From the NCBI RefSeq assembly GCF_959029255.1, contig NZ_CAUFUE010000013.1, forward strand, positions 1 to 64,000: a DNA stretch of 64,000 nucleotides. The letters run 5' to 3'. This stretch comes from an uncultured Bacteroides sp. (GTDB lineage: Bacteria; Bacteroidota; Bacteroidia; Bacteroidales; Bacteroidaceae). The position numbers were made by a program, and so were the translations under genes. The notes beneath the pieces are model-generated. The model was not told where the DNA came from, searched no databases, and saw nothing but the letters and a program-made list of their open reading frames with translations. This document shows, piece after piece, positions 43,788 to 51,660 of this stretch (position 1 is the first letter of the stretch; every line of letters begins with the position of its first letter).

Positions 43788-44381
43788 ATGAAAAAAATAA
43801 TTTTTATCTTTATGTTGTTTGGAGCCTCTGTAACAATGGCTCAACAACAGTACTCTCCTGCCGCTATAGCCAAGTTCAATGAAGCAGCAATGTTAAGTGT
43901 CCATTATGGCCACGAAAAAGATTCTCTTGAGAAAGCTTTTAGATTATTGGATGAAGCAATAGCCCTTGACAGTACCTACCTCAAAGCCTATGACTATAAG
44001 GTGAATTGGCTTGACAAGCTAGGCAGGCAAGAAGAAGCCTTAGAAATAGTCGATAAGATACAGAAGTATATACCAAACGACCCTCTGTGGCATGGACAAA
44101 AAGGAATCCTTTTGGATAAATTGAAACGCCCCGAAGAAGCCCATGCCGAATTCCTTCAGGCTCTACAATTACTTGAGAAAAAGATGAAAGACGTTCCTAC
44201 TGTAAATGACTTTTTCAACTATTTATTTATCAAAAGGACAGTAGACGGTAAAGAACTTTCAAACAAGGAGATTGAAGATTTAATTCCAACTTCATTTACC
44301 GAAAAAGAAAGGCAGGATGTTGAGTTGAGGTTGAAGTATACCAATCCTACCCAAATAAAGATAAGTGAGATAAATAAATAA
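43788..44381 (+). CDS. Exported TPR protein, paralogue 1
   Basis: A 197-residue protein with signal peptide (IIFIFMLFGASVTMAQQQ) and helical repeats resembling TPRs: EKAFRLLDEAIALDSTYLKAY, EEALEIVDKIQKYIPNDP and EEAHAEFLQALQLLEKK. It should lie in the periplasm or on a membrane. First of four related genes directly after the GG-leader gene. Its last 255 bp are identical, base for base by my reading, to the end of the fourth gene (47092-47346). Immunity to the secreted protein or a chaperone role is possible; neither is shown. Confidence 0.8.
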   Translation: MKKIIFIFMLFGASVTMAQQQYSPAAIAKFNEAAMLSVHYGHEKDSLEKAFRLLDEAIALDSTYLKAYDYKVNWLDKLGRQEEALEIVDKIQKYIPNDPLWHGQKGILLDKLKRPEEAHAEFLQALQLLEKKMKDVPTVNDFFNYLFIKRTVDGKELSNKEIEDLIPTSFTEKERQDVELRLKYTNPTQIKISEINK

Positions 44382-44415
44382 ACGTTGTACAAATCAACTT
44401 ATTATACAAAATGCG

Positions 44416-44486
44416 AATCAGAAGTTGAAGTAAAATGATAACTGAATAAAAATAAGATTAATAATGAATAAGTTCAACTTCTGATT
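44416..44486. repeat. Hairpin element between TPR genes 1 and 2, copy 1
   Basis: AATCAGAAGTTGAA (44416-44429) and TTCAACTTCTGATT (44473-44486) form a perfect 14-bp stem with a 43-nt spacer. The whole stretch recurs at 45178-45248, including most of the spacer. Confidence 0.8.
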
Positions 44487-44553
44487 TACATATAAAAGAA
44501 CCGAGTAAAAACTATGTATTCATTATATAGATAACTCTTAAATTTAACAAACT

Positions 44554-45144
44554 ATGAGAACATACTTTTTTATTTTTATGTTGTTTGGAACTTCCGTAGC
44601 AATGGCCCAACAACGGTACTCCCCTACCGCTATAGCCAAGAACGATGAGGCAGCTACACTATATTTGCACCATAGCGAAATAAAAGATTCTCTTGAGAAA
44701 GCTTTTAGATTATTGGATGAAGCAATAGCCATGGATAGCACTTATATCATGGCATACAACAACAAGGTGAATTGGCTTGACATCCTGGGTAAGCCGGAAG
44801 AAGCTTTAGAGATAATAGACAAAGCAAAGAAATACATGCTGGACAACCCTTATTGGTATGGTCAAAGAGGAATTCTTCTAGATAAATTGAAGCGACCTAA
44901 GGAGGCTCACATTGAATATCTTCAAGCGCTCCAGATACTTGAGGAAAAAATGAAAGCTACCCCCACACCTTCAGATTTCTACAACTATCTATTTTTCAGA
45001 TGTCTTGTGGACAACAAACAGCTTTCGGACAAAGAAGTTGAAGACTTAATCCCAACTTCATTTACCGAAACGGAAAGAAAGGATTTTGAACTACTGATGA
45101 AGATTTCCAATCCGACTAAGCTCAAAGGATTGATGATGAAATAA
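44554..45144 (+). CDS. Exported TPR protein, paralogue 2
   Basis: A 196-residue relative of the neighbouring TPR proteins, with signal peptide (YFFIFMLFGTSVAMAQQ) and the same helical repeats (KAFRLLDEAIAMDSTYIMAY, EEALEIIDKAKKYMLDNP). It is the most diverged of the short copies and has a different tail (ISNPTKLKGLMMK). A 172-bp gap with the hairpin element precedes it. Confidence 0.8.
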   Translation: MRTYFFIFMLFGTSVAMAQQRYSPTAIAKNDEAATLYLHHSEIKDSLEKAFRLLDEAIAMDSTYIMAYNNKVNWLDILGKPEEALEIIDKAKKYMLDNPYWYGQRGILLDKLKRPKEAHIEYLQALQILEEKMKATPTPSDFYNYLFFRCLVDNKQLSDKEVEDLIPTSFTETERKDFELLMKISNPTKLKGLMMK

Positions 45145-45177
45145 ATATTACCTTAAAACGAATTCATATATAATGTG

Positions 45178-45248
45178 AATCAGAAGTTGAAGTAAAATGA
45201 TAACTGAATAAAAATAAGATAAATAATGAATAAGTTCAATTTCTGATT
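45178..45248. repeat. Hairpin element between TPR genes 2 and 3, copy 2
   Basis: Same as 44416-44486: AATCAGAAGTTGAA and TTCAATTTCTGATT. The one change in the right arm (C to T) keeps pairing as G-U in RNA, hinting that the RNA fold matters. Confidence 0.8.
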
Positions 45249-45320
45249 TACAGATATAAAAAGATTCAAGTAAAAAACTGTTTATTCTTCAATATAGATA
45301 ACCCTTAAATTAAATAAATC

Positions 45321-45914
45321 ATGAAAAAAATAATTTTTATCTTTATGTTGTTTGGAGCCTCTGTAACAATGGCTCAACAGCAATACTCTCCTGCCGCTAT
45401 AGCCAAGTTTAATGAAGCTGGCGTACTATATTTACACCATAGATCCGTAAAAGATTCTCTTGAGAAAGCTTTTAGTTTATTAGATGAAGCAATAGCTATT
45501 GACAGTACCTACATGAAAGCCTATGACTATAAGGTGAATTGGCTTGACAGGCTGGGCAAGCAAGAAGAAGCTTTAGAAATAGTAGATAAAGTTAAAAAAT
45601 ATACGCCGAACAACCCCCTGTGGTATGGACAAAGAGGAATCCTCCTATATAAATTGAAGCGGCCTGAAGAAGCACGTGCCGAATTCCTTCAGGCTGTACA
45701 GTTACTTGAGAAAAAAGTGAAAGCTACCCCCACACCTTCAGAATTCTACAACTATCTTTTGTTCAAAGGTTTTGTGGATAACAAACAGCTTTCGGATAAA
45801 GAGATTGAAGATTTAATTCCAACTTCATTTACCGAAGCGGAAAGAAAGGATTTTGAACTACTGATGAAGATTTCCAATCCTACCAAAATAAAGATAAGTG
45901 AGATAAATAAATAA
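45321..45914 (+). CDS. Exported TPR protein, paralogue 3
   Basis: A 197-residue protein with the same signal peptide as paralogue 1 and the same repeats (KAFSLLDEAIAIDSTYMKAY, EEALEIVDKVKKYTPNNP). Its middle is closest to paralogue 2 (KATPTPSEFYNYL), its ends to paralogue 1 (NPTKIKISEINK), so it looks like a mosaic of the two. The 176-bp gap before it repeats the gap before paralogue 2. Confidence 0.8.
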   Translation: MKKIIFIFMLFGASVTMAQQQYSPAAIAKFNEAGVLYLHHRSVKDSLEKAFSLLDEAIAIDSTYMKAYDYKVNWLDRLGKQEEALEIVDKVKKYTPNNPLWYGQRGILLYKLKRPEEARAEFLQAVQLLEKKVKATPTPSEFYNYLLFKGFVDNKQLSDKEIEDLIPTSFTEAERKDFELLMKISNPTKIKISEINK

Positions 45915-45939
45915 ACAACTTATTATACATAGAAAAAAT

Positions 45940-47346
45940 ATGCTGAAAAAACTTTTAGCCACAATCCTATTGGCTATCGGCATAGCCAGTAGTATAAATG
46001 CACAATTTCCATCTCATAGTAGAGGAAATACTATCATGCAACAATTTGATGTGTCCTCAGACGGTAAGTTACTGGGGTATCAATGGATAGGAAAAAACGG
46101 AATATCCAGAATCTGTATCACGGATGTAAGTACACAAAAGACAGAAGTGGTAGCTTCCGTAAATATGAAAACGGAGAATGCAGATAGATGGTTTTCAGGA
46201 GTAGCTTTTCTGTCTGCAAAATTTATATACCACATCGATAAAGAACTCTTTTCTTATGACTGGCAGACACACATTAAAACAAAATTATTCAATCTACCAG
46301 CTGAAATGTATCCAAGTCAATTGACTGTACCGGAAAACGAAAAGGGAATCTATGTACATAGCCCTGATCTAAAAATAATGTACTATATTGATTTGGAAGG
46401 AAATATAAAGAATAAAATTACTGTTGAACCAATAGTACTGCATACTGCCGCAACTATGGACGGACAAATTATATATAGCGTTCTTGTCGATAAAGCAAAA
46501 GCCGAAATATGGCGTTGGGATGGACAAAATCCTCCTGTCAACATTACCGGTACTTTCGCAGACATAATTGATTGCCCGATGTTTGTGGAACAGGGAACGA
46601 ACAATCAAACTTATATCGTAATGGGAAGGAAAGGAGTATTTCTCCTCAACGCAGCCACCAAAGAGTGTTTCAAGTTAATAGACGTCACTCCAGAAGCTCC
46701 CATATTCGGGATGCGTTTCGATCGTAAGAAGCAATTACTATACTACTTGCCATTCTATGACAGGCATAGCATAAGAACTGTAAATATAGAAGGAAAACAG
46801 AGCACTGCGCCTGTAATCAAGACTATATATGATCCTGCTGCTATTGCCAAAAACAATGAAGCAGTCAGGTTATATTGGCATCGTGATAGCATAGAGAAAG
46901 CTTTCAGACTATTGGACGAAGCGATAGCCATTGACAGTACCTACATCCTTGCATATGGCAACAAGGTGAGTTGGCTTGACAAGCTAGGCAGGCAAGAAGA
47001 AGCTTTAGAAATGGTTGATAAGGTACAGAAGTATATACCAAACGACCCCCTGTGGTATGGACAAAGAGGAATCCTCCTATATAAATTGAATCGCCCCGAA
47101 GAAGCCCATGCCGAATTCCTTCAGGCTCTACAATTACTTGAGAAAAAGATGAAAGACGTTCCTACTGTAAATGACTTTTTCAACTATTTATTTATCAAAA
47201 GGACAGTAGACGGTAAAGAACTTTCAAACAAGGAGATTGAAGATTTAATTCCAACTTCATTTACCGAAAAAGAAAGGCAGGATGTTGAGTTGAGGTTGAA
47301 GTATACCAATCCTACCCAAATAAAGATAAGTGAGATAAATAAATAA
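45940..47346 (+). CDS. Exported protein: beta-propeller-like domain fused to the TPR module
   Basis: A 468-residue protein with signal peptide (KLLATILLAIGIASSINAQ). Residues 25-290 are beta-rich with WD40/TolB-like strand repeats (GYQWIGKNGISRICITDVST, AEIWRWDGQNPPVNITG). A short junction (VIKTIYDPAAIAKNNEAVRL) matches the mature start of the TPR paralogues, after which residues 295-468 are the same TPR module. It appears to be a fusion of a propeller gene to a copy of the neighbouring gene. Its 3' 255 bp equal those of paralogue 1. Confidence 0.75.
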   Translation: MLKKLLATILLAIGIASSINAQFPSHSRGNTIMQQFDVSSDGKLLGYQWIGKNGISRICITDVSTQKTEVVASVNMKTENADRWFSGVAFLSAKFIYHIDKELFSYDWQTHIKTKLFNLPAEMYPSQLTVPENEKGIYVHSPDLKIMYYIDLEGNIKNKITVEPIVLHTAATMDGQIIYSVLVDKAKAEIWRWDGQNPPVNITGTFADIIDCPMFVEQGTNNQTYIVMGRKGVFLLNAATKECFKLIDVTPEAPIFGMRFDRKKQLLYYLPFYDRHSIRTVNIEGKQSTAPVIKTIYDPAAIAKNNEAVRLYWHRDSIEKAFRLLDEAIAIDSTYILAYGNKVSWLDKLGRQEEALEMVDKVQKYIPNDPLWYGQRGILLYKLNRPEEAHAEFLQALQLLEKKMKDVPTVNDFFNYLFIKRTVDGKELSNKEIEDLIPTSFTEKERQDVELRLKYTNPTQIKISEINK

Positions 47347-47437
47347 TATATTAAGACAAAGCAGTTTGCTAACTGATTACGTGAATTTTATAGAAAAGAG
47401 AACCCTGAACGGAATTGAAGCCTAAAACAAAAGTTAT

Positions 47438-48748
47438 ATGTCGCAAGAAGAAATACAAGACAACCATTCCGGACAAGAGCGTTCCGAAGAAGTGCAAGCT
47501 ATTATAGACCGTATGCCTACCTATTGGGTAAAGTGGTTTGCAATTTGTGTAGGAACGCTCATGGGGATAATCGTTTTATTGGGATTTGCCATAGAATACC
47601 CTGATACAATAGAAGGAGAGATTTCGATTACCGCAAAAACAGCACCAGTCAGATTAGTGGCAAAAAATAGTGGACGTATCAGGCTTGTGGTAGAAAATAG
47701 GGATACCGTAGAAAACAATGAAGTAGTAGCCTACATAGAAAACGGAGCAAACTATCGGCACATTTTACAAGTTGATTCTCTGTTACAATATTTACACACC
47801 GATACGGAAAATAATTTTCCCTTACCCGACAGCCTGTTACTGGGCGACGTAAGTACGGCATATAATTCTTTCTTCGTATCGTACATGCAATATAAACAAT
47901 TACTTGCTTCCGAGTTATATGAGACAATGAGGAGAAACCTGGAAGAACAAATTTATGCAGACAGCAGGATAACGGACAACTTGGAGAGTACAATAGCATT
48001 GAAAAGAAAGATTGCAGAAGCCGCCGGAGACCGTCTGCAAAAAGACAGTGTTCTATATGAGGTCAAGGGTATAAGCCAGCAAGAGTTCGTAGAAAGGAAA
48101 TCAAACTTCTTATCGATACAGGAAAACTTGTTTAGCCTGAATAGTAATTTGTTGGCCAAGAAATCGGAAATCAGCCGCAACCGACTGGAAATGCAACGCA
48201 TAATGCTGGAAGAACAAGAAGCCCAAAACAAGGCGTATACTGAACTGACAGCCCACCGGAACGTACTGTCGAATGCCGTAAACCAATGGAAAGAGAACTT
48301 CCTGATACAAACTCCGATAGATGGTGAATTGGAGTACCTCGGTTTTTGGAGGAACAACACCTTTATACAATCCGGGCAAGAATTATTCACTGTCATACCG
48401 GACAGAAACGGAATAATAGGCGAGATGATGATATCTTCATACGGTGCCGGAAAGGTGGAAAAAGGACAAACGGTCAATGTGAAGATAAATAATTATCCGT
48501 ATGAAGAATATGGAATGCTGAAAGGTAGGGTACATTCTATTTCACGAATAACTAAAAAGATAGAAACCGCCAATGGTCAAGCAGACTGTTACCTTGTGGA
48601 AATTAATTTTCCGAATGGGATGAGCAGCAACTTCGGCAAGTTGCTCTCTCTGGATTTTGAAAGTAAAGGGATAGCAGAGATTGTGACGAAACGGAAAAAG
48701 CTGATAGAACGTCTGTTTGACAACCTTAAATCGAAAGGAGAAAAGTAA
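47438..48748 (+). CDS. HlyD-family periplasmic adaptor
   Basis: A 436-residue membrane-fusion protein linking an inner-membrane ABC transporter to TolC. A short cytoplasmic N-terminus is followed by one helix (WFAICVGTLMGIIVLLGFAI). The barrel/lipoyl half-motifs (APVRLVAKNSGRIRLVVENR and FLIQTPIDGELEYLGFW) flank long coiled coils at about residues 130-290. It ends one base before the ABC transporter start, which indicates coupling. Together with the TolC at 39345 it completes a type I-like export path. Confidence 0.9.
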   Translation: MSQEEIQDNHSGQERSEEVQAIIDRMPTYWVKWFAICVGTLMGIIVLLGFAIEYPDTIEGEISITAKTAPVRLVAKNSGRIRLVVENRDTVENNEVVAYIENGANYRHILQVDSLLQYLHTDTENNFPLPDSLLLGDVSTAYNSFFVSYMQYKQLLASELYETMRRNLEEQIYADSRITDNLESTIALKRKIAEAAGDRLQKDSVLYEVKGISQQEFVERKSNFLSIQENLFSLNSNLLAKKSEISRNRLEMQRIMLEEQEAQNKAYTELTAHRNVLSNAVNQWKENFLIQTPIDGELEYLGFWRNNTFIQSGQELFTVIPDRNGIIGEMMISSYGAGKVEKGQTVNVKINNYPYEEYGMLKGRVHSISRITKKIETANGQADCYLVEINFPNGMSSNFGKLLSLDFESKGIAEIVTKRKKLIERLFDNLKSKGEK

Positions 48749-48749
48749 T

Positions 48750-50942
48750 ATGTGGTGGAAACGTTTTCCGGTAGAATACCAAATGGATTCGCAAGACTGC
48801 GGTCCGGCTTCCCTGAAGATAATAGCCAAGTATTTCGGCAAGTATTATTCATTACAATACCTCCGGGACCACTGCGGAATTACCAAAGAAGGGGTTTCCC
48901 TGCTTGATTTGAGTTATGGCGCAGAAAGTATAGGATTACGTACACTTCCAATCAAGTGTACTATGGAAGACGTAGCAAACAGTGTCCCTCTCCCCGCTAT
49001 CGTATTTTGGAAAGAAAGTCATTTTGTTGTGATATATGCTACGGACAAAAAATATATATGGGTATCCGACCCCGCTAAAGGAAGGGTGAAATATACATAC
49101 GAAGAATTTCGCAACGGGTGGTATCAGAAAGAAGAAAAACAAGGAGTGTTGCTCGCCGTGGAACCAGCCGTGGATTTCAAGGAAAGTGAAGCTGAAAAAA
49201 AACAGAAAAGAAACAGCCTGTCAGGAATGCTCCGGTACTTTTTCCCGTACAAAAAACAATTTGCACTCATCTTTTGCATCATGCTGGCTGTTACATTGCT
49301 ACAAGCACTGCTTCCTTTCATATCCAAAGCCGTGATAGACGTGGGTATCAAGACATCAGATGTGAACTTCATCAATATGGTGCTGATAGGAAATATTTGT
49401 ATATTAATCAGCATCATGTTGTTCAATGTTTTGCGCGATTGGGTATTACTTCATATTACTTCACGAGTGAACATAGCTCTGATTTCAGACTATCTGATAA
49501 AATTAATGAAGCTTCCCGTTTCTTTCTTCGAAAACAAATTGTTGGGAGATATTCTACAACGAGCCCAAGACCATGAACGTATTCGCGGTTTTATCATGAA
49601 CAATTCTCTGGCTTTGATATTTTCGGCTTTGACTTTTTTCATCTTTTCCATTATCCTGCTTATATATGACAGGACTATCTTCTATATTTTTCTAGTCGGT
49701 TCGCTTAGTTATATCGGGTGGGTTTTATTGTTTTTGTCCATTCGTAAAAAATTAGATTGGGAATATTTTGAATTACTATCCAAGAATCAGAGCTATTGGG
49801 TAGAGACGGTTTCTGCCATACAAGATATCAAGATATTCAATTATGAAAAATACCGCCGTTGGAAATGGGAGGAAATACAGGCAAGGTTATATCATGTGAA
49901 CAAACGTGTATTGGCAGTAACTAATACTCAGAATCTAGGTGCCCAGTTTATAGAAAACCTCAAAAATATGTCTATTGTGTTTTATTGCGCAGTAGCTGTG
50001 ATCCATGGCGAAATTACTTTTGGGGTAATGATTTCCACGCAATTCATATTGGGAATGCTCAATGGTCCGCTAATACAATTCATCAATTTTATAGTATCAG
50101 CCCAATATGCTAAAATAAGTTTTCTACGTATCAACGAAATCAGAGAACTCGAAGATGAGGAAGAACTTCTTTCTATAGGAACCGTTTCAGCTTTACCCGA
50201 AAAGAAAGATATCACATTGGCGAATGTACATTTTCAGTATACTCCCAATAGCCCGTTAGTACTAAAAAATATATTCCTGTGCATTCCTGAAGGAAAAGTA
50301 ACGGCAATCGTAGGAGGTAGCGGTAGCGGAAAGTCTACATTACTCAAACTATTGGTGAGGCTTTACCAACCGTCTTTTGGTGAAATGAAACTAGGAGATA
50401 TGAACATAGCTTCCATTAACCTTCGCCAATGGAGGGAAATGTGCGGAGTGGTGATGCAGGAAGGTAAGATATTCAGCGACACCATCAAGCACAATATCGT
50501 ATTGGATGATGAACACATTGATTATGAAAAGCTACGTGAAGTATGTAAAACCGTTCAGATGGAAGCAGAAATAAACAACATGCCTAAAGGACTTGACACA
50601 ATGGTAGGTGAGACCGGGCGTGGACTAAGTGGTGGACAGAAACAACGTCTGCTAATGGCACGTGCACTTTATAAAGACCCGAAATTCCTCTTTCTGGATG
50701 AAGCCACCAATGCACTGGATGCCATAAACGAAAGAAAAATAGTAGAAGCACTAGATAATGTTTTTAAACAAAGAACTGTAGTAGTTATTGCCCACAGACT
50801 AAGTACCATCCGAAATGCGGATCAAATTATTGTCCTGGAGCAAGGATGTATTGTAGAAGCAGGAAATCATCAGACCTTATTAGATAGAAAAGGGTTCTAT
50901 TATAGATTGGTTTATTCGCAAACAGGAGATAAAATGGAGTAG
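48750..50942 (+). CDS. C39-peptidase ABC transporter (PCAT) for GG-leader cargo
   Basis: A 730-residue transporter-protease. The N-terminal C39 domain has the catalytic Cys in MDSQDCGPASLKIIAKYFG (C17, with the oxyanion Gln Q11), His in ESHFVVIYA and Asp in VSDPAKG. An ABC transmembrane domain with six helices (about 160-440) precedes the ATPase: Walker A VGGSGSGKSTLL, signature GLSGGQKQRLLMAR, Walker B FLFLDEAT. It should remove the leader of the 43136 protein after its Gly-Gly and move it into the HlyD-TolC channel. The start at 48750 is preferred to an upstream Met. Confidence 0.93.
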   Translation: MWWKRFPVEYQMDSQDCGPASLKIIAKYFGKYYSLQYLRDHCGITKEGVSLLDLSYGAESIGLRTLPIKCTMEDVANSVPLPAIVFWKESHFVVIYATDKKYIWVSDPAKGRVKYTYEEFRNGWYQKEEKQGVLLAVEPAVDFKESEAEKKQKRNSLSGMLRYFFPYKKQFALIFCIMLAVTLLQALLPFISKAVIDVGIKTSDVNFINMVLIGNICILISIMLFNVLRDWVLLHITSRVNIALISDYLIKLMKLPVSFFENKLLGDILQRAQDHERIRGFIMNNSLALIFSALTFFIFSIILLIYDRTIFYIFLVGSLSYIGWVLLFLSIRKKLDWEYFELLSKNQSYWVETVSAIQDIKIFNYEKYRRWKWEEIQARLYHVNKRVLAVTNTQNLGAQFIENLKNMSIVFYCAVAVIHGEITFGVMISTQFILGMLNGPLIQFINFIVSAQYAKISFLRINEIRELEDEEELLSIGTVSALPEKKDITLANVHFQYTPNSPLVLKNIFLCIPEGKVTAIVGGSGSGKSTLLKLLVRLYQPSFGEMKLGDMNIASINLRQWREMCGVVMQEGKIFSDTIKHNIVLDDEHIDYEKLREVCKTVQMEAEINNMPKGLDTMVGETGRGLSGGQKQRLLMARALYKDPKFLFLDEATNALDAINERKIVEALDNVFKQRTVVVIAHRLSTIRNADQIIVLEQGCIVEAGNHQTLLDRKGFYYRLVYSQTGDKME

Positions 50943-50962
50943 GTCATATAAAATATATTTCG

Positions 50963-50970
50963 TACTTTTG
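50963..50970 (+). promoter_or_regulatory. -7 promoter box for the LuxR-type regulator
   Basis: TACTTTTG (TAnnTTTG), 19 bp before the start codon and 20 bp after the ABC transporter stop, so the regulator is probably transcribed separately. Confidence 0.5.
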
Positions 50971-50989
50971 CAACAAACAAATTATCCTT

Positions 50990-51613
50990 ATGACAGCTCC
51001 CGAAATAGCAATCGTCGCTCCCAACACACTGACTTGTCTGGGTTTGCAGAACCTTCTGGAAGAAATCATCCCGATGGCTACTATTCGTGCGTTCCACTCT
51101 TTCAGCGAGCTGATGGACGATACGCCCGACATGTATGCCCATTATTTCATTTCTTCACAAATCTATTTTGAACATACCGCATTCTTTCTGCCCCGCAAGC
51201 CGAAAACGATTGTATTGGCAGGGGGCAATAACCAGCCTCAACTGTCGGGAGTGCCTACGCTGAATATTTATCAGGACGAAAAAGGTCTGGTGAAGGATAT
51301 TCTCCAACTGCATCAATACGGGCATCATCACGGACATCCGGGCAAGCAACCGGATGGCAATCATCCTGCCATGCCACCTCATGCACACGCCCATGGCGGT
51401 AGCGAACACGACCTGTCCGCACGCGAAATAGAAGTATTGGTGCTGCTGACCAAAGGTTTCATCAACAAGGAAATTGCCGACAAACTGAACATCAGCCTGA
51501 CTACCGTTATCTCGCACCGTAAGAATATCGTAGAGAAGCTCGGCATCAAATCGGTATCAGGCCTGACTATTTACGCTGTGATGCACGGATATGTGGAGGC
51601 GGACCGGATATAA
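50990..51613 (+). CDS. LuxR-type regulator with degenerate receiver and His-rich linker
   Basis: A 207-residue transcription factor. The C-terminal HTH is clear: LSAREIEVLVLLTKGFINKE then IADKLNISLTTVISHRKNI. The N-terminal 110 residues have receiver-like alternation (IAIVAPNTLTCLGLQNLLEE), but the acidic pair at strand 1 and the phosphoacceptor Asp at strand 3 are missing, so it is unlikely to be phosphorylated normally. The linker (about 108-136) is very His-rich (YGHHHGHPGKQPDGNHP, HAHAHGGSEH), suggesting metal or pH sensing. No histidine kinase is adjacent. It may control the sulfatase/TonB genes or act elsewhere. Confidence 0.8.
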   Translation: MTAPEIAIVAPNTLTCLGLQNLLEEIIPMATIRAFHSFSELMDDTPDMYAHYFISSQIYFEHTAFFLPRKPKTIVLAGGNNQPQLSGVPTLNIYQDEKGLVKDILQLHQYGHHHGHPGKQPDGNHPAMPPHAHAHGGSEHDLSAREIEVLVLLTKGFINKEIADKLNISLTTVISHRKNIVEKLGIKSVSGLTIYAVMHGYVEADRI

Positions 51614-51622
51614 AGAGAGTAA

Positions 51623-51630
51623 TATCTTTG
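51623..51630 (+). promoter_or_regulatory. -7 promoter box for the first sulfatase
   Basis: TATCTTTG (TAnnTTTG), 30 bp upstream of the sulfatase start. Confidence 0.5.
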
Positions 51631-51660
51631 CAACTCTATTAACTTCTAACAAATCTACTT

